Shown: positions 8,462 to 17,879, counted from the stretch's first letter. The stretch: DNA of 64,000 nucleotides from Leeia speluncae (GCF_020564625.1 NZ_JAJBZT010000005.1:248001-312000), one strand, 5' to 3'. Translations and numbers: made by a program. Notes: generated by a model not told the origin, from the sequence alone.

Positions 8462-9310
8462 ATGTCCATCAAAACAAGTGATATTTTGCTCACCGCCATC
8501 GGACCTGTCATCTGGGGTAGCACCTATTTAATTACAACAGAACTGCTTCCGCCTGCGCATCCACTCACGGCAGCGGTGATTCGGGTATTACCGATTGGGA
8601 TTCTGCTTGCCCTACTGAGCAGCTATACACCACCAAAAACGATGTGGCCAAAACTAGCGCTCCTTTCAATTCTTAACATCGCGATTTTCCAAGCCTTGCT
8701 ATTCGTGGCAGCCTATCGCCTTCCGGGCGGCGTTGCGGCGACGTTGGGCGCCATTCAGCCGATTGTAGTAGGGTTCTTATCTTGGTTAGTCTTACAGCAA
8801 AAACCACACCCACTTCAGTGGCTAGCAGCACTTGGCGGAATCCTTGGTGTCGCGCTCATGGTATTAAAGCCCGATGCAACATTAGACAGCCTTGGGATAT
8901 TGGCGGCATTAATTGGGGCGGCAACCAACGCCACGGGCACTATTTTTACGCGAAAATGGTGTAAAAATATGCCGATTCAAACCTTAACGGCATGGCAATT
9001 ATGGATGGGCGGGTTAATGCTATTACCCTTTGCCTGCCTGATGGAATATCGACTAGACCAACTCACTATCCCGAATTATCTAGGGTATGCGTATCTAGCC
9101 GTCTTTGGATCCGGGATAGCGTATACCCTCTGGTTTCGCGGCATTCAGAAGCTGACGGTAACAGGAGTAACCATGCTAGCATTGCTAAGCCCTGTCGTTG
9201 CGACAATACTAGGCTTTGCCTTCTTGCAGCAGGCAATGAACTCATGGCAATTAGTTGGTGGGGCGCTAGTTCTGGCCAGTGTTGTGCTTGGCCAGTTTGG
9301 TAAAAGATAA
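8462..9310 (+). CDS. EamA/DMT-superfamily transporter
   Basis: A 282-aa inner-membrane protein with about ten hydrophobic segments arranged as two EamA repeats. The first carries GPVIWGSTYLITTELLPP...HPLTAAVIRVLPIG near the N-terminus; the second starts around residue 145 (LIGAATNATGTIFTRKW). This is the drug/metabolite transporter fold, commonly amino-acid or metabolite efflux; the substrate cannot be assigned. It is the first gene of a plus-strand run with a MarR regulator 36 bases downstream, which suggests that the regulator controls the exporter. The 5' region 8326-8461 separates it from the divergent kinase operon and must hold promoters for both. Confidence 0.9.
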   Translation: MSIKTSDILLTAIGPVIWGSTYLITTELLPPAHPLTAAVIRVLPIGILLALLSSYTPPKTMWPKLALLSILNIAIFQALLFVAAYRLPGGVAATLGAIQPIVVGFLSWLVLQQKPHPLQWLAALGGILGVALMVLKPDATLDSLGILAALIGAATNATGTIFTRKWCKNMPIQTLTAWQLWMGGLMLLPFACLMEYRLDQLTIPNYLGYAYLAVFGSGIAYTLWFRGIQKLTVTGVTMLALLSPVVATILGFAFLQQAMNSWQLVGGALVLASVVLGQFGKR

Positions 9311-9346
9311 ACCGCTTATTATTTACAATTTGCAAAGCAAGACACC

Positions 9347-9850
9347 GTGAAATCAGATCGTGCAGCCTACGCCGTCTCCCAATGGAAAGACGAATTTCCT
9401 AATGATGACTTCTTGGCCATGGAGCTACTTGGAAGATTATTAGAAATTAGTCAAATTGTTAGCCAGCAACATCTTCAACCTTTGTTTGCCTCTTTTGGAT
9501 TACACCCCGGAGAGTTTGACGTATTGGCCACCCTTCGCCGTGCAGGCAGCCCCTACCAGCTAACCCCAACCCAACTATTTGGTGCGGCAATGATTAGCTC
9601 TGGCGGCATGACCAACCGAATAGATCGGCTGGAAAAAGCAGGCTGGGTGATGCGCTTACCCCACCCGACGGATCGAAGAGGTACATTGGTGCAACTAACA
9701 GACACAGGGCTTACGCTGATTAATCAAATTTTGCCCGTTCATTTAGCAACAGAACAATCATTAATCGCAGGATTATCCAAAGATAAACAGATGGCGTTAA
9801 ATGAATTACTTCAGCAACTTGTCGCACAATTACCGGAGTCAAAAGCATGA
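9347..9850 (+). CDS. MarR-family transcriptional regulator
   Basis: A 167-aa winged-helix regulator beginning with GTG. The core MarR fold is visible: FGLHPGEFDVLATLRRAG (helices 2-3), LTPTQLFGAAMISSGGMTNRIDRLEKAGWVMR (recognition helix) and the wing LPHPTDRRGTLVQLTDTG, around residues 55-130. It probably binds DNA as a dimer and responds to a small ligand. Tight linkage to the upstream DMT exporter and an ATGA overlap with the downstream secreted-protein gene suggest one operon that it autoregulates. Confidence 0.92.
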   Translation: MKSDRAAYAVSQWKDEFPNDDFLAMELLGRLLEISQIVSQQHLQPLFASFGLHPGEFDVLATLRRAGSPYQLTPTQLFGAAMISSGGMTNRIDRLEKAGWVMRLPHPTDRRGTLVQLTDTGLTLINQILPVHLATEQSLIAGLSKDKQMALNELLQQLVAQLPESKA

Positions 9851-10323
9851 TCAAAAACTGGAAATGGATGTTGCTTAGTTGGCTAATCTGCCTACCTGCA
9901 TTTGCCAGCAATTTAGCCGTATCCACCCCATCCTTTCTAGTGAAACAATTTGGCTATTATGCGGACAATCAATTTATCGAATCAGATAATGTCCCCTACG
10001 TGATCGGCCAAGATTATGGATGGCGTATGCAAGTCACCCCAAATATTCAGTCTATCTGGATCGAAGAAAAATTTACCTTACCCAAAGCGCCCGCTACATG
10101 GGGCGACGATGTGCCGTCCAATAACTTTCGCATTTCGGCTGATCGAAAAACAGCCACCGTACGGCTCAACCTTTTCCCGCAAGATGGTTGGATTTATCAC
10201 GATTGGACAATTGCCAAAGGCGACCCAACTGGCCAGCACCAAATCAACGTCTTTTATAACGGCAAGCTAATCGCAGCGTTTCCTTTTGAGATTCAAGCAA
10301 ATCCCAAAGGAGAGGATCAATGA
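9847..10323 (+). CDS. Exported protein of unknown function
   Basis: A 158-aa protein with a clear Sec signal peptide (MIKNWKWMLLSWLICLPAFAS, cleavage near 20-21). The mature part is rich in aromatic residues and looks like a beta-sandwich, with segments such as VPYVIGQDYGWRMQV and a closing PFEIQANPKGEDQ; there are no cysteines outside the signal. I do not recognise a named family with confidence. It overlaps the MarR stop by ATGA and itself overlaps the ProX gene by ATGA, so the three are translationally coupled. A periplasmic location is likely. Confidence 0.75.
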   Translation: MIKNWKWMLLSWLICLPAFASNLAVSTPSFLVKQFGYYADNQFIESDNVPYVIGQDYGWRMQVTPNIQSIWIEEKFTLPKAPATWGDDVPSNNFRISADRKTATVRLNLFPQDGWIYHDWTIAKGDPTGQHQINVFYNGKLIAAFPFEIQANPKGEDQ

Positions 10324-10832
10324 GCCAAACGACTGAATCGTTAATTTCGCTTTTGGACCAACATCAGGTGAGCTATCAGCGCTTCTATCACCCACCAGTT
10401 TTTACTTGCGAAGAAGCAAGAGCATTAACGCCCAACTTACCTGGTGCAGAAACGAAGAATCTATTTCTAAGAGATGGAAAAGGAAAAAGGCATTTCTTAG
10501 TGACCTTGCCAGACACGGCGAGTGTGTCTCTCAAAGCATTAGGCGAACACTTAGGTGTGAAAGGCCTAACATTTGCCTCACCAGAACGCTTATTAAAGTA
10601 TTTAGGCATTACGCCCGGAGCGGTTTCATTTCTCGCTTTAAGCAATGATGTCGAAATCGCAGTAGAAGTGCTGCTAGACAGCCAATTAGCCCAAGCGGAA
10701 CAGATTCTTGCTCACCCGCTGGTCAATACCGAAACATTATCCATCGCAACAAAGGATTTACTCAGATTTATTCAAGAGGTATGTGGGCACACGGTTCAGG
10801 AACTGCAACGAGATGCCCTTGCGCCAGCTTAA
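10320..10832 (+). CDS. prdX: ProX/YbaK-type tRNA deacylase
   Basis: A 170-aa YbaK/ProRS-associated domain protein of the ProX (PrdX) type, which hydrolyses Ala-tRNA(Pro) in trans to correct proline-tRNA mischarging. Family features seen are YHPPVFTCEEARAL, the conserved KNLFLRDGKGKRHFLVTLP strand with its lysines, and the GLTFASPERLLKYLGITPGAVSFLAL segment. It ends a four-gene operon. The window also encodes a full-length ProRS with its own editing insertion at 27425-29137, so this is an additional checkpoint, not a replacement. Confidence 0.88.
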   Translation: MSQTTESLISLLDQHQVSYQRFYHPPVFTCEEARALTPNLPGAETKNLFLRDGKGKRHFLVTLPDTASVSLKALGEHLGVKGLTFASPERLLKYLGITPGAVSFLALSNDVEIAVEVLLDSQLAQAEQILAHPLVNTETLSIATKDLLRFIQEVCGHTVQELQRDALAPA

Positions 10833-10848
10833 TACGATTTCATGAAAT

Positions 10849-11436
10849 TTATTCAATCGGCTGACTAACCCACTTGCCCCGCAAGAGGTCGTTAGCCGCT
10901 TGTTCAAATGGCGCTTGATTTAGCAGCGGCATAGCAATCACAAAGCCGACATCGGTTGCATAATCTGTCTCCACAACGTCAACCTGATGCTGCCCGCACA
11001 ACCGACGAAACGCTGCCTCATCCGCAAATGGCACTCGACCTGCCAAACTAACCTTTTGAATAATTGGAACAAATTCCGCTAGCTTTAAAGCATCACTCAC
11101 CGCTTGCCCATAGGCCCGGGTTAAGCCACCTGCGCCCAACTTTACTCCGCCCCAATAGCGGATCACCACCCCAAGTACAGAAGATAAGTGCTTATGGGTA
11201 AGCACATTGTAAATGGGCTTTGCGGCAGTCCCAGCAGGCTCTCCATCATCATCTAAGCCAGAATCCCCCTCGGTAATCAACGCCCAGCAACAATGTCCGG
11301 CGGTGGGGTGTTGCTGGCGAAGCATCGCCAACACTTCTTTGGCTGCTTTTCTATCACTGACCGGGCCAACCCACGCAATAAATCGGCTTTTCTTTACTTC
11401 TAACTCAGCGGTAACTGGTTGCCCTAGTTGAAACAT
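10849..11436 (-). CDS. yigZ: YigZ/IMPACT-family protein
   Basis: A 195-aa cytosolic protein. The UPF0029/IMPACT N-terminal domain is clear: KSRFIAWVGPV, GHCCWAL, DDDGEPAGTAAKPIYNVLTHK and the signature VVIRYWGGVKLGAGGLTRAYG (residues ~45-120), followed by the short C-terminal DUF1949-like ferredoxin-fold region. The E. coli homologue is linked to translation/ribosome-associated stress, but its biochemical role is unsettled. It converges on prdX with only 16 bases between stops and is downstream of a small conserved gene on the same strand. Confidence 0.9.
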   Translation of the reverse strand: MFQLGQPVTAELEVKKSRFIAWVGPVSDRKAAKEVLAMLRQQHPTAGHCCWALITEGDSGLDDDGEPAGTAAKPIYNVLTHKHLSSVLGVVIRYWGGVKLGAGGLTRAYGQAVSDALKLAEFVPIIQKVSLAGRVPFADEAAFRRLCGQHQVDVVETDYATDVGFVIAMPLLNQAPFEQAANDLLRGKWVSQPIE

Positions 11437-11447
11437 ACGTACTCGTT

Positions 11448-11777
11448 CTAAATTAAATCGTCGTCACTACCTAACAGCCCAGTTAACCGATTGCCCAACT
11501 GATTCCTTAATCGTTTTCTGGCCAATAGCTTTTGCTGCGCTTCTGAAGGAAGGTCAGTAATTCTCAATAAGTTTTTAGTAATCAGCGTATCCACCAAATC
11601 TTCCAGCACACGCACCAATTCATTATCTAAGCCGGTGAATAAGGTGGAATCCTCATTTTGGCCGAGAAAACGCGCGATCTCGGGGCTGTGTTGTGGCAAA
11701 AACTCATTCGCTTCTGGCGTTGCCTGCTTAAAAATGGCAATCACTTCACCTGAATCATCTCTTTTTACATAAGGCAT
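11448..11777 (-). CDS. Small conserved protein of unknown function
   Basis: A 109-aa soluble protein with an excellent GGGAGGT ribosome site ahead of its ATG. The N-terminus ([16 protein letters not shown]) and central [24 protein letters not shown] helix are typical of a short betaproteobacterial family sometimes mislabelled tryptophan-synthase-like; I know of no tested function. The C-terminus is basic and then acidic (GSDDDLI). It sits 11 bases before yigZ on the same strand and is probably cotranscribed with it. Confidence 0.75.
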   Translation of the reverse strand: MPYVKRDDSGEVIAIFKQATPEANEFLPQHSPEIARFLGQNEDSTLFTGLDNELVRVLEDLVDTLITKNLLRITDLPSEAQQKLLARKRLRNQLGNRLTGLLGSDDDLI

Positions 11778-11908
11778 TTGGACCTCCCAGCCCCATAAGC
11801 ACGCCTATCAATCATCGCCAAGACGTTTGCAATCATGTCCCATCCTTGTATGCTATCACTGCCTATCATTGTGCAACAGCACATTGGATAAAAATTGGAG
11901 ACCTCTTC

Positions 11909-12310
11909 ATGAGCGATAAAATCGAAAAATCTGAAGCTGAGTGGCGCGCCCAACTATCGCCAGAGCAATACCGTGTTACCCGCCAATGCGGAACCGAAAG
12001 GCCCTTCACTGGTGAGTACGAACAACATTGGGAAAAAGGTAAGTACAACTGCGTTTGCTGCGGCAACTTGCTGTTCGAGTCTCAAACTAAGTTTGATGCA
12101 GGATGTGGCTGGCCTAGCTTTTGGCAAGAAGCAATCCCTGAAAATGTAAAACGCCTAAGAGACATTAGCCACGGGATGATTCGCACAGAAATTCGCTGTG
12201 CACGTTGTGATGCGCATCTAGGACATGTCTTTGAAGATGGGCCGCAACCAACTGGTGAAAGGCATTGCTTAAACTCCGCCTCTCTTGTGTTTATTCCGGA
12301 AGAAAAATAA
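11909..12310 (+). CDS. msrB: Peptide methionine-(R)-S-oxide reductase MsrB
   Basis: A 133-aa thioredoxin-dependent enzyme that reduces methionine-R-sulfoxide in proteins. The zinc-binding pairs are CVCC (48-51) and CARC (97-100), and the catalytic cysteine is C120 in RHCLNSASL. The family block [12 protein letters not shown] is at ~61-72. The ATG at 11909 is chosen because GGAG lies 9-12 bases upstream; a longer frame from 11846 adds a non-conserved leader. No signal peptide is present, so it is cytosolic. It stands alone on the plus strand; a structured intergenic region follows. Confidence 0.95.
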   Translation: MSDKIEKSEAEWRAQLSPEQYRVTRQCGTERPFTGEYEQHWEKGKYNCVCCGNLLFESQTKFDAGCGWPSFWQEAIPENVKRLRDISHGMIRTEIRCARCDAHLGHVFEDGPQPTGERHCLNSASLVFIPEEK

Positions 12311-12337
12311 ACCCTTATTGCGCGCTAAGCTATAGGC

Positions 12338-12370
12338 AAAAAAAATCCCATGCAGGTCATTGCATGGGAT
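12338..12370 (-). terminator. Strong Rho-independent terminator on the minus strand
   Basis: Perfect 10-bp stem ATCCCATGCA/TGCATGGGAT (12345-12370) with a 6-base loop, followed on the minus strand by eight T. It reads in the opposite direction to msrB, so it ends a minus-strand transcript: either the candidate small RNA or a long 3' UTR of the FecR/SPOR gene. Confidence 0.85.
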
Positions 12371-12461
12371 TGAGGTATCACAAACACGACGTCACTTGGT
12401 GCCGCATCCGACGACTAAGTCGGGGGGAAAGATGCTACAACTCAGCAGTGACGCCGTGGAT
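12338..12461 (-). ncRNA. Candidate structured small RNA of unknown class
   Basis: Between the FecR/SPOR gene and msrB there is no plausible ORF, but there is strong RNA-like structure. Arms 12447-12458 and 12385-12396 pair over 12 bp with a single G-U. Inside them are an asymmetric internal loop, a second 5-bp stem (GCATC/GATGC), a C-rich unpaired run (TTTCCCCC on the minus strand) and an apical CGAC/GTCG hairpin. The terminator at 12338-12370 closes it. A sigma70-like promoter just upstream would start an RNA near 12461, so about 124 nt long. It matches no class I know: 6S, 4.5S, tmRNA, RNase P and common riboswitches were considered. It could also be a structured 3' UTR of the upstream gene. 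Confidence 0.5.
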
Positions 12462-12466
12462 CGAAC

Positions 12467-12494
12467 TTTATCTGGAATTGCGAAAAATTCCCAA
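12467..12494 (-). promoter_or_regulatory. Possible sigma70 promoter of the candidate small RNA
   Basis: On the minus strand TTGGGA and GATAAA are separated by 16 bases, a fair -35/-10 match. The implied start is at about 12461-12460, immediately before the 5' arm of the long stem. Confidence 0.35.
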
Positions 12495-12509
12495 TTCTGA
12501 TTCTTCATC

Positions 12510-12534
12510 AAACTATGCAAATAACGCATAGTTT
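12510..12534 (-). terminator. Hairpin directly after the FecR/SPOR gene
   Basis: A perfect 9-bp stem AAACTATGC/GCATAGTTT begins 3 bases after the stop codon. Only three T follow on the minus strand, so it may be a weak terminator or an mRNA 3' stabiliser rather than a complete stop. Confidence 0.45.
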
Positions 12535-12536
12535 GC

Positions 12537-13418
12537 TTATTGCGTCACCGCTGGGTTTAAATCAGGCACTTTTGTTTTTACCCATTGCGCCATTTTTTCT
12601 GCATCTTGCTCAGATCCCAACTGGGTAATTTTTGCAAAGTAGACTTTCTTCCCTTTGTACTTACCCGGCTCAACCAAGACAGCTACACCATCATCGACAA
12701 GCAAATCTTGCAATTGCTTCGCCTTATATTGGTATTTATAGCCAGATAACAGCAAAGACCATTTCCCATCCGCCACTTGTACAGCCTGATCGGCAACTAG
12801 ATCGGTCTGAGGCGCCCATTCTTTCAGAACTTTTTCTTCCGGCACAATGCTGATTGGCTCTGTCGTGCCATTGCGATTCACCGCATAGAATTGTCTTTCT
12901 TGGTCTAGCGTCACTTTATCGCTGGCATAGTTAACTTCAATTTTACCTTCTAGCAAACACACTAAATCACGCTCATCATTTGCCTTGCCCCACAAATCGG
13001 TGCCACGAATCCCCGCAGTCAGGGTAGCGACTTTAATATCCACCCTCCGAGGGGTGGCTTTCGCACTGCTAGCGGTCGTAAAGCGAAATGCCCCCTTAAT
13101 CACTTCTAGCGCAGAAGAAAAAACTCCCTCATTTTTCTTGGCAGGCACAATATTCGCCACCTTAAAACGAGCTGACTCTCCTAGTTTAATGGTGCTACCT
13201 TCCTCAACGAGTAACTCCACTCGGCCACCCGCACCAGTTAAAATCGTATCCCCTGCACCTAGAGCTTGCCCTGCAACCAATGGTTTTTGCACACCTTTGC
13301 TGTTAATCACCCAAGCAGGTAATTGCAGCTTATTCACCTTAATGCCATCTGCCCAAGCCACAGACACCAAGCCATATGCAACAGCCGAAAAGGCGATTTT
13401 TTTCCACAACGGAGCCAT
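12537..13418 (-). CDS. FecR-domain protein with C-terminal SPOR-like domain
   Basis: A 293-aa exported protein. The ATG at 13418 is chosen over one 42 bases upstream because GAGGTGG precedes it and the signal peptide (PLWKKIAFSAVAYGLVSVAWA) starts at once. Residues ~45-170 form a FecR-type beta domain (LGAGDTILTGAGGRVELLVEEGSTIKLGE, then RGTDLWG and the GKIEV strand). The last ~75 residues (WSLLLSGYKYQYKAKQLQDLL...VYFAKITQLGSEQDAEKMAQWV) have the SPOR pattern that binds denuded peptidoglycan. It lacks the sensor transmembrane arrangement of true FecR, so it is more likely a periplasmic cell-wall-associated protein than an iron-signalling regulator. Confidence 0.8.
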   Translation of the reverse strand: MAPLWKKIAFSAVAYGLVSVAWADGIKVNKLQLPAWVINSKGVQKPLVAGQALGAGDTILTGAGGRVELLVEEGSTIKLGESARFKVANIVPAKKNEGVFSSALEVIKGAFRFTTASSAKATPRRVDIKVATLTAGIRGTDLWGKANDERDLVCLLEGKIEVNYASDKVTLDQERQFYAVNRNGTTEPISIVPEEKVLKEWAPQTDLVADQAVQVADGKWSLLLSGYKYQYKAKQLQDLLVDDGVAVLVEPGKYKGKKVYFAKITQLGSEQDAEKMAQWVKTKVPDLNPAVTQ

Positions 13419-13589
13419 ACGTTCCACCTCAACAATTAAATATCGATCTAAGTTCATCATAGCGACTTTTTACAGTAGCAAGGCAGTTTTCCCACAAATT
13501 ATCTTTTCTCATCTCCCGCACCATGGATTTAACTGCCAAAATCACACGATCGACTTCGCCTGACTATAGAAGACACCCTCCCTAGCAGG

Positions 13590-13595
13590 TATAAT
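13590..13595 (+). promoter_or_regulatory. -10 element ahead of leuS
   Basis: A perfect TATAAT lies 45 bases before the leuS ATG. The hexamer at the expected -35 position is poor (TAGAAG), so this promoter may depend on an activator or other contacts. Confidence 0.5.
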
Positions 13596-13640
13596 GCTTT
13601 TTTTGCCAATTCCAATTGATAGATCAAGGACTTTTGCATT

Positions 13641-16250
13641 ATGCAAGACCAGTATCGCCCATCCGAGGTAGAAGCTTCCGCGCAGGAGCACTGGGCCAAA
13701 CGTGACGCCTATCGCGTCATCGAGGACAAAAGCAAACCGAAATATTACGCATGTTCGATGCTGCCATACCCATCGGGAAAACTGCACATGGGTCATGTGC
13801 GTAACTACACCATCAACGATATGCTCGCTCGCCATTTGCGCATGAAAGGCTTTAACGTCTTAATGCCAATGGGTTGGGATGCTTTTGGTCTGCCAGCTGA
13901 AAATGCCGCGATTGCTTATAACAAATCCCCTGCGGAATGGACATACGCCAACATCGCCGACATGAAAGCACAGATGCAGCCTTTAGGGTTGGCATTTGAC
14001 TGGTCACGCGAAGTCGCCACCTGTGATCCTAGCTACTACAAATGGAACCAATGGCTATTCTTGAAGATGCTGGAAAAAGGCATCGCCTACAAGAAAACCC
14101 AAGTAGTGAACTGGGACCCGATTGACCAAACCGTATTGGCTAACGAGCAAGTGATCGACGGTCGCGGATGGCGTTCTGGTGCGTTAGTGGAAAAACGCGA
14201 AATTCCAGGCTACTACTTTGGCATTACCCAATACGCCGAAGAACTGCTGTCTAGCATCGATGCGCTAGACGGTTGGCCAGATCAAGTTCGCACCATGCAG
14301 CGTAACTGGATTGGCAAGAGCGAAGGCACCCGCTTTGCCTTCTCGCATGACATCAAAGATGCTGACGGCAACCTGATTCAAGACGGCAAGATGTTCGTGT
14401 TTACAACACGGGCAGATACCATCATGGGCGTTACGTTCTGTGCAGTCGCAGCCGAGCATCCTCTCGCTACCCGTGCAGCAGAGCTAAACCCAGCATTAGT
14501 CGACTTCATTGAAGAATGCAAAAAAGGCGGCACAACCGAAGCGGAACTCGCGACCCAAGATAAAAAAGGTGTCGCAACCGGCCTGTTTGTTACCCACCCA
14601 CTCACCGGCAACCAAGTCGAAGTCTGGATTGGTAACTACGTGCTGATGACCTACGGCGATGGCGCAGTGATGGGCGTACCTGCGCATGACGAACGTGACT
14701 TTGCCTTTGCTAAAAAATACGGTATCGAAATCAAACAAGTGATCGCTGTTGAAGGCGAAACCTTCAGCACAGATGCTTGGCAAGAATGGTATGGCGACAA
14801 GCAACGTGCGGTGACCGTTCATTCTGGCAAGTACAATGGTCTATCGTACAAAGCTGCCGTTGATGCTGTTGCGGCAGACCTAAGCGGCAAAGGTATTGGC
14901 GAAAAGAAAACCACCTTCCGCCTACGCGACTGGGGCATTTCCCGTCAGCGTTACTGGGGAACCCCAATCCCGATCATCCATTGCCCACATTGTGGCGATG
15001 TACCCGTGCCATACGAAGATCTGCCAGTTGTCTTGCCAACTGATTGCATTCCAGATGGCTCCGGCAACCCACTAAAACACCGCGCAGACTTCCTGAATGT
15101 GGATTGTCCTAAGTGTGGCGCGGCCGCCCAGCGCGAAACCGACACCATGGATACCTTCGTGGATTCCAGCTGGTACTTCATGCGCTATACCTGCCCAGAT
15201 GCAACCACCATGGTCGACGAACGCAACGACTACTGGATGGCGATGGACCAGTACATCGGCGGCATCGAACATGCGGTCTTGCACCTGCTGTACGCCCGCT
15301 TCTGGACCAAAGTGATGCGCGACATGGGTCTCGTTAAAATCGACGAGCCATTCACCCGCCTGTTCACCCAAGGGATGCTGCTAAACGAATGCTTCTACCG
15401 CGAAGAAGAAAGCGGTAAGAAACGTTGGTTCTACCCGAACGAAGTGGAAGTTCAGTTCGACGAAAAAGGTCGCCCACTTTCAGCCATTGCAAAAGATGAT
15501 GGTCAACCGGTTGTGATGGGCGGCATCGAAAAGATGTCCAAGTCGAAAAACAACGTGGTCGAACCAAAGGACATCATCTCCCGCTTTGGCGCGGATACGG
15601 CACGTCTATTCACCATGTTTGCTGGGCCACCAGAGCAAAGCGCGGCATGGTCAAATAGTGGTGTAGAAGGCGCATCTCGTTACCTGAAACGCCTGTGGAT
15701 GTTTGCATTTAAAAACGCAGACGCGATCCGCAGCGCGGGTGAAATTGGCGAATTGAGCGAAGAGGCAAAAGCCGTTCGTCGCGAAATCCACCTGACGCTC
15801 AAGCAAATCAACGACGATTACACCCGCCTACAGTACAACACCGTTGTATCGGGCGCGATGAAGTTGCTGAACGCGCTAGAAGGCTTTAAGGGCGATGCAC
15901 CTGCGATGGTAAAAGAAGGTCTTGGCATTCTATTGCGTGCACTCTACCCCGTCAGCCCGCACATCACGGCAGTCATCTGGAAAGAGCTGGGTTTTGATGT
16001 TCAACAAGGTGATCTATTGGATGCCGCTTGGCCAGAACCGTTGGCAGAAGCACTAGAACAAGCCAACATCGATCTCGTTGTACAGGTAAACGGTAAACTG
16101 CGTGGCCACATTAGCGTGCCAAAAGCGGCAGATAAAGCAGCAATTGAAGCCGCCGCTTTAGCAGATGCAAGCATTCTGAAGCATCTAGAAGGCCAAGCAC
16201 CGAAAAAGGTTATCGTTGTACCAGGTCGTCTAATTAATATTGTTGTTTAA
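13641..16250 (+). CDS. leuS: Leucyl-tRNA synthetase
   Basis: An 869-aa class I synthetase charging tRNA(Leu) in the cytosol, with the length usual for the family. The HIGH-type motif HMGH is at 49-52 ([11 protein letters not shown]), the CP1 editing domain lies roughly at 225-415 (including GTRFAFSHD and the [11 protein letters not shown] block), a CPHCG...CPKCG zinc region occurs around 450-495, and the KMSKS motif is present as EKMSKSKNN near 632. The C-terminal domain ends in a typical [15 protein letters not shown]. It opens a conserved leuS-lptE-holA operon with 11 bases to lptE. Codon use is strongly biased, as expected for a highly expressed gene. Confidence 0.98.
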   Translation: MQDQYRPSEVEASAQEHWAKRDAYRVIEDKSKPKYYACSMLPYPSGKLHMGHVRNYTINDMLARHLRMKGFNVLMPMGWDAFGLPAENAAIAYNKSPAEWTYANIADMKAQMQPLGLAFDWSREVATCDPSYYKWNQWLFLKMLEKGIAYKKTQVVNWDPIDQTVLANEQVIDGRGWRSGALVEKREIPGYYFGITQYAEELLSSIDALDGWPDQVRTMQRNWIGKSEGTRFAFSHDIKDADGNLIQDGKMFVFTTRADTIMGVTFCAVAAEHPLATRAAELNPALVDFIEECKKGGTTEAELATQDKKGVATGLFVTHPLTGNQVEVWIGNYVLMTYGDGAVMGVPAHDERDFAFAKKYGIEIKQVIAVEGETFSTDAWQEWYGDKQRAVTVHSGKYNGLSYKAAVDAVAADLSGKGIGEKKTTFRLRDWGISRQRYWGTPIPIIHCPHCGDVPVPYEDLPVVLPTDCIPDGSGNPLKHRADFLNVDCPKCGAAAQRETDTMDTFVDSSWYFMRYTCPDATTMVDERNDYWMAMDQYIGGIEHAVLHLLYARFWTKVMRDMGLVKIDEPFTRLFTQGMLLNECFYREEESGKKRWFYPNEVEVQFDEKGRPLSAIAKDDGQPVVMGGIEKMSKSKNNVVEPKDIISRFGADTARLFTMFAGPPEQSAAWSNSGVEGASRYLKRLWMFAFKNADAIRSAGEIGELSEEAKAVRREIHLTLKQINDDYTRLQYNTVVSGAMKLLNALEGFKGDAPAMVKEGLGILLRALYPVSPHITAVIWKELGFDVQQGDLLDAAWPEPLAEALEQANIDLVVQVNGKLRGHISVPKAADKAAIEAAALADASILKHLEGQAPKKVIVVPGRLINIVV

Positions 16251-16261
16251 TAGAGGTACTT

Positions 16262-16780
16262 ATGTCTTTACGCCGCGTATTATTTTCTTCTGCAGTCATC
16301 GCTTTGTTATTAAGCGGTTGTGGATTTCATTTACGCGGCGTGCAAGACGTAGCTCAACTACCATTCGATTCACTCTACGTGCAACCGGTTGGGGACTTCA
16401 CCTTTGATCACGATTTAAAACGAGTTTTAGCAAGCCGTGGCGGCGTCAAACTGAGCGACTCCGCTGAAGGCGCGCCTTACCAGCTAGGCGGGTTAGGTGA
16501 AGGTCGAAGCAAAACCTTACGCTCTATTGATATTAACGGTAAAGCAAAAGAATATTTACTGCGCTACGACCTAAACTATCGCGTTGAAAACAAACTACGA
16601 GTAACCGTTAAGTCAGGTACATTAAGCCTCACTCGAACCATGACTTATAGTGACAACGAATTAGCAGGTAAAGACTTAGAAGAACAAAAGTTGTATGAAG
16701 ACATGCGCCAAGATGCGTTCTTCCAGCTTCTGCATATTCTAGGTGCCTTGCCTGCACCGACAGTGAATACTGCGCAATAA
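16262..16780 (+). CDS. lptE: LPS-assembly lipoprotein LptE
   Basis: A 172-aa outer-membrane lipoprotein that plugs the LptD barrel during lipopolysaccharide export. The signal ends in the lipobox LLLSGC followed by GFHLRG, the standard start of mature LptE. It lies 11 bases after leuS and 6 before holA, the same order as in many proteobacteria, which supports the identification of a fast-evolving family. The beta-rich central part (SKTLRSIDINGKAKEYLLRYDLNYRV) is as expected. Confidence 0.92.
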   Translation: MSLRRVLFSSAVIALLLSGCGFHLRGVQDVAQLPFDSLYVQPVGDFTFDHDLKRVLASRGGVKLSDSAEGAPYQLGGLGEGRSKTLRSIDINGKAKEYLLRYDLNYRVENKLRVTVKSGTLSLTRTMTYSDNELAGKDLEEQKLYEDMRQDAFFQLLHILGALPAPTVNTAQ

Positions 16781-16786
16781 TTCACC

Positions 16787-17815
16787 GTGCAAGTCAAACC
16801 AGATCAACTCGCACAAGTTTTAAAACAACCATTAGCAAATATGTATTTGCTACATGGTGAAGAACCTTTGCAACTGCTAGAAGCGCAAGATGCAATCCGG
16901 CAAGCAGCCAAGCAGCAAGGGTTTAGTATCCGAGAAGTGTATTCCGCAGAATCTGGTTTTTCTTGGCAAACGCTTCAGTTCGCGAATGATGCCTTATCTT
17001 TATTTGCTGATAAAAAGCTGATTGAAATCCAGATCCCATCAGGCAAGCCAGGTGCACAAGGGGCAGAAGCGCTGATTCAATTAGCTAAATCGCCAAGCCC
17101 AGATAACGTCATCGTTATTACACTGCCTGTTCGCTTAGATAAAACCACTCAAAACAGCAAGTGGTTTACCGCACTCTCACAGCAAAGTGTGATTGTCCCG
17201 GTGTTTCCACTTGAGCGGCATCAACTACCGACATGGTTAAATGATCGCCTTGGCAAACAAAAACAGTTTATCGATGATGCAACGGCCCATTTTTTAGCCG
17301 ACCGAGTAGAAGGTAACTTACTCGCCGCCCATCAAGAAATCCAAAAGCTCGCCCTTCTTTACCCTGCCGGTGAACTTTCTTTATCACAAGTGCAAGAGGC
17401 AGTATTAAACGTCGCGCGTTACGATGTTTTTAAACTATCGGAAGCCGCACTAAGTGGAGACATCCCTCGTTTTAAACGCATGCTTGCTGGCCTAAAAGAT
17501 GAAGGGGAAGCACCAACCCTAGTCGCATGGACGCTTACAGAAGATGCCCACATTCTCTATCGGATATTAAAAGGGAAACGCGAAGGCATCGCGATGAACC
17601 AACTGTTTAGAGATAATCGCGTCTGGGGAAACAAGCAAGACTTAGTCACTCGCAGCCTAAAACGCCTTTCCCCCGGCGACGTACTTTCTGCCGTGAAATT
17701 ATCTGGTATTGCTGACCGTGCCTGCAAAGGCGTCCACTCACAAGACCCGTGGTTTGTATTGGAACAGCTTGGGCTTATCTTGTGCGGGGTGAAGGTGATG
17801 AATAAGGACATTTAA
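16787..17815 (+). CDS. holA: DNA polymerase III subunit delta
   Basis: A 342-aa clamp-loader subunit that opens the beta sliding clamp. The start is GTG, 6 bases after the lptE stop, with no strong ribosome site, so translation is probably coupled. Landmarks are MYLLHGEEPLQLLEAQDAIR near residues 17-36, the degenerate AAA+ fold in the middle, and the helical collar at the C-terminus (SRSLKRLSPGDVL...DPWFVLEQLGLILCG). Length and gene order match the family. Confidence 0.95.
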   Translation: MQVKPDQLAQVLKQPLANMYLLHGEEPLQLLEAQDAIRQAAKQQGFSIREVYSAESGFSWQTLQFANDALSLFADKKLIEIQIPSGKPGAQGAEALIQLAKSPSPDNVIVITLPVRLDKTTQNSKWFTALSQQSVIVPVFPLERHQLPTWLNDRLGKQKQFIDDATAHFLADRVEGNLLAAHQEIQKLALLYPAGELSLSQVQEAVLNVARYDVFKLSEAALSGDIPRFKRMLAGLKDEGEAPTLVAWTLTEDAHILYRILKGKREGIAMNQLFRDNRVWGNKQDLVTRSLKRLSPGDVLSAVKLSGIADRACKGVHSQDPWFVLEQLGLILCGVKVMNKDI

Positions 17816-17879
17816 AACAAAAACATATTTTCCATCATTTTAGACTCCTAAGCTACCTAAGCCACCTTTGCGAATGTGG

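Noticed and set aside
12385-12458. 6S RNA or a known riboswitch class
   Set aside because: The outer flanks do not form the long 6S rod with a central bubble, and no consensus of a riboswitch known to me fits; kept only as unclassified RNA.
14496-14822. Long antisense frames inside leuS
   Set aside because: Highly biased codon use of leuS produces open antisense frames; none has a start signal or family-like sequence.
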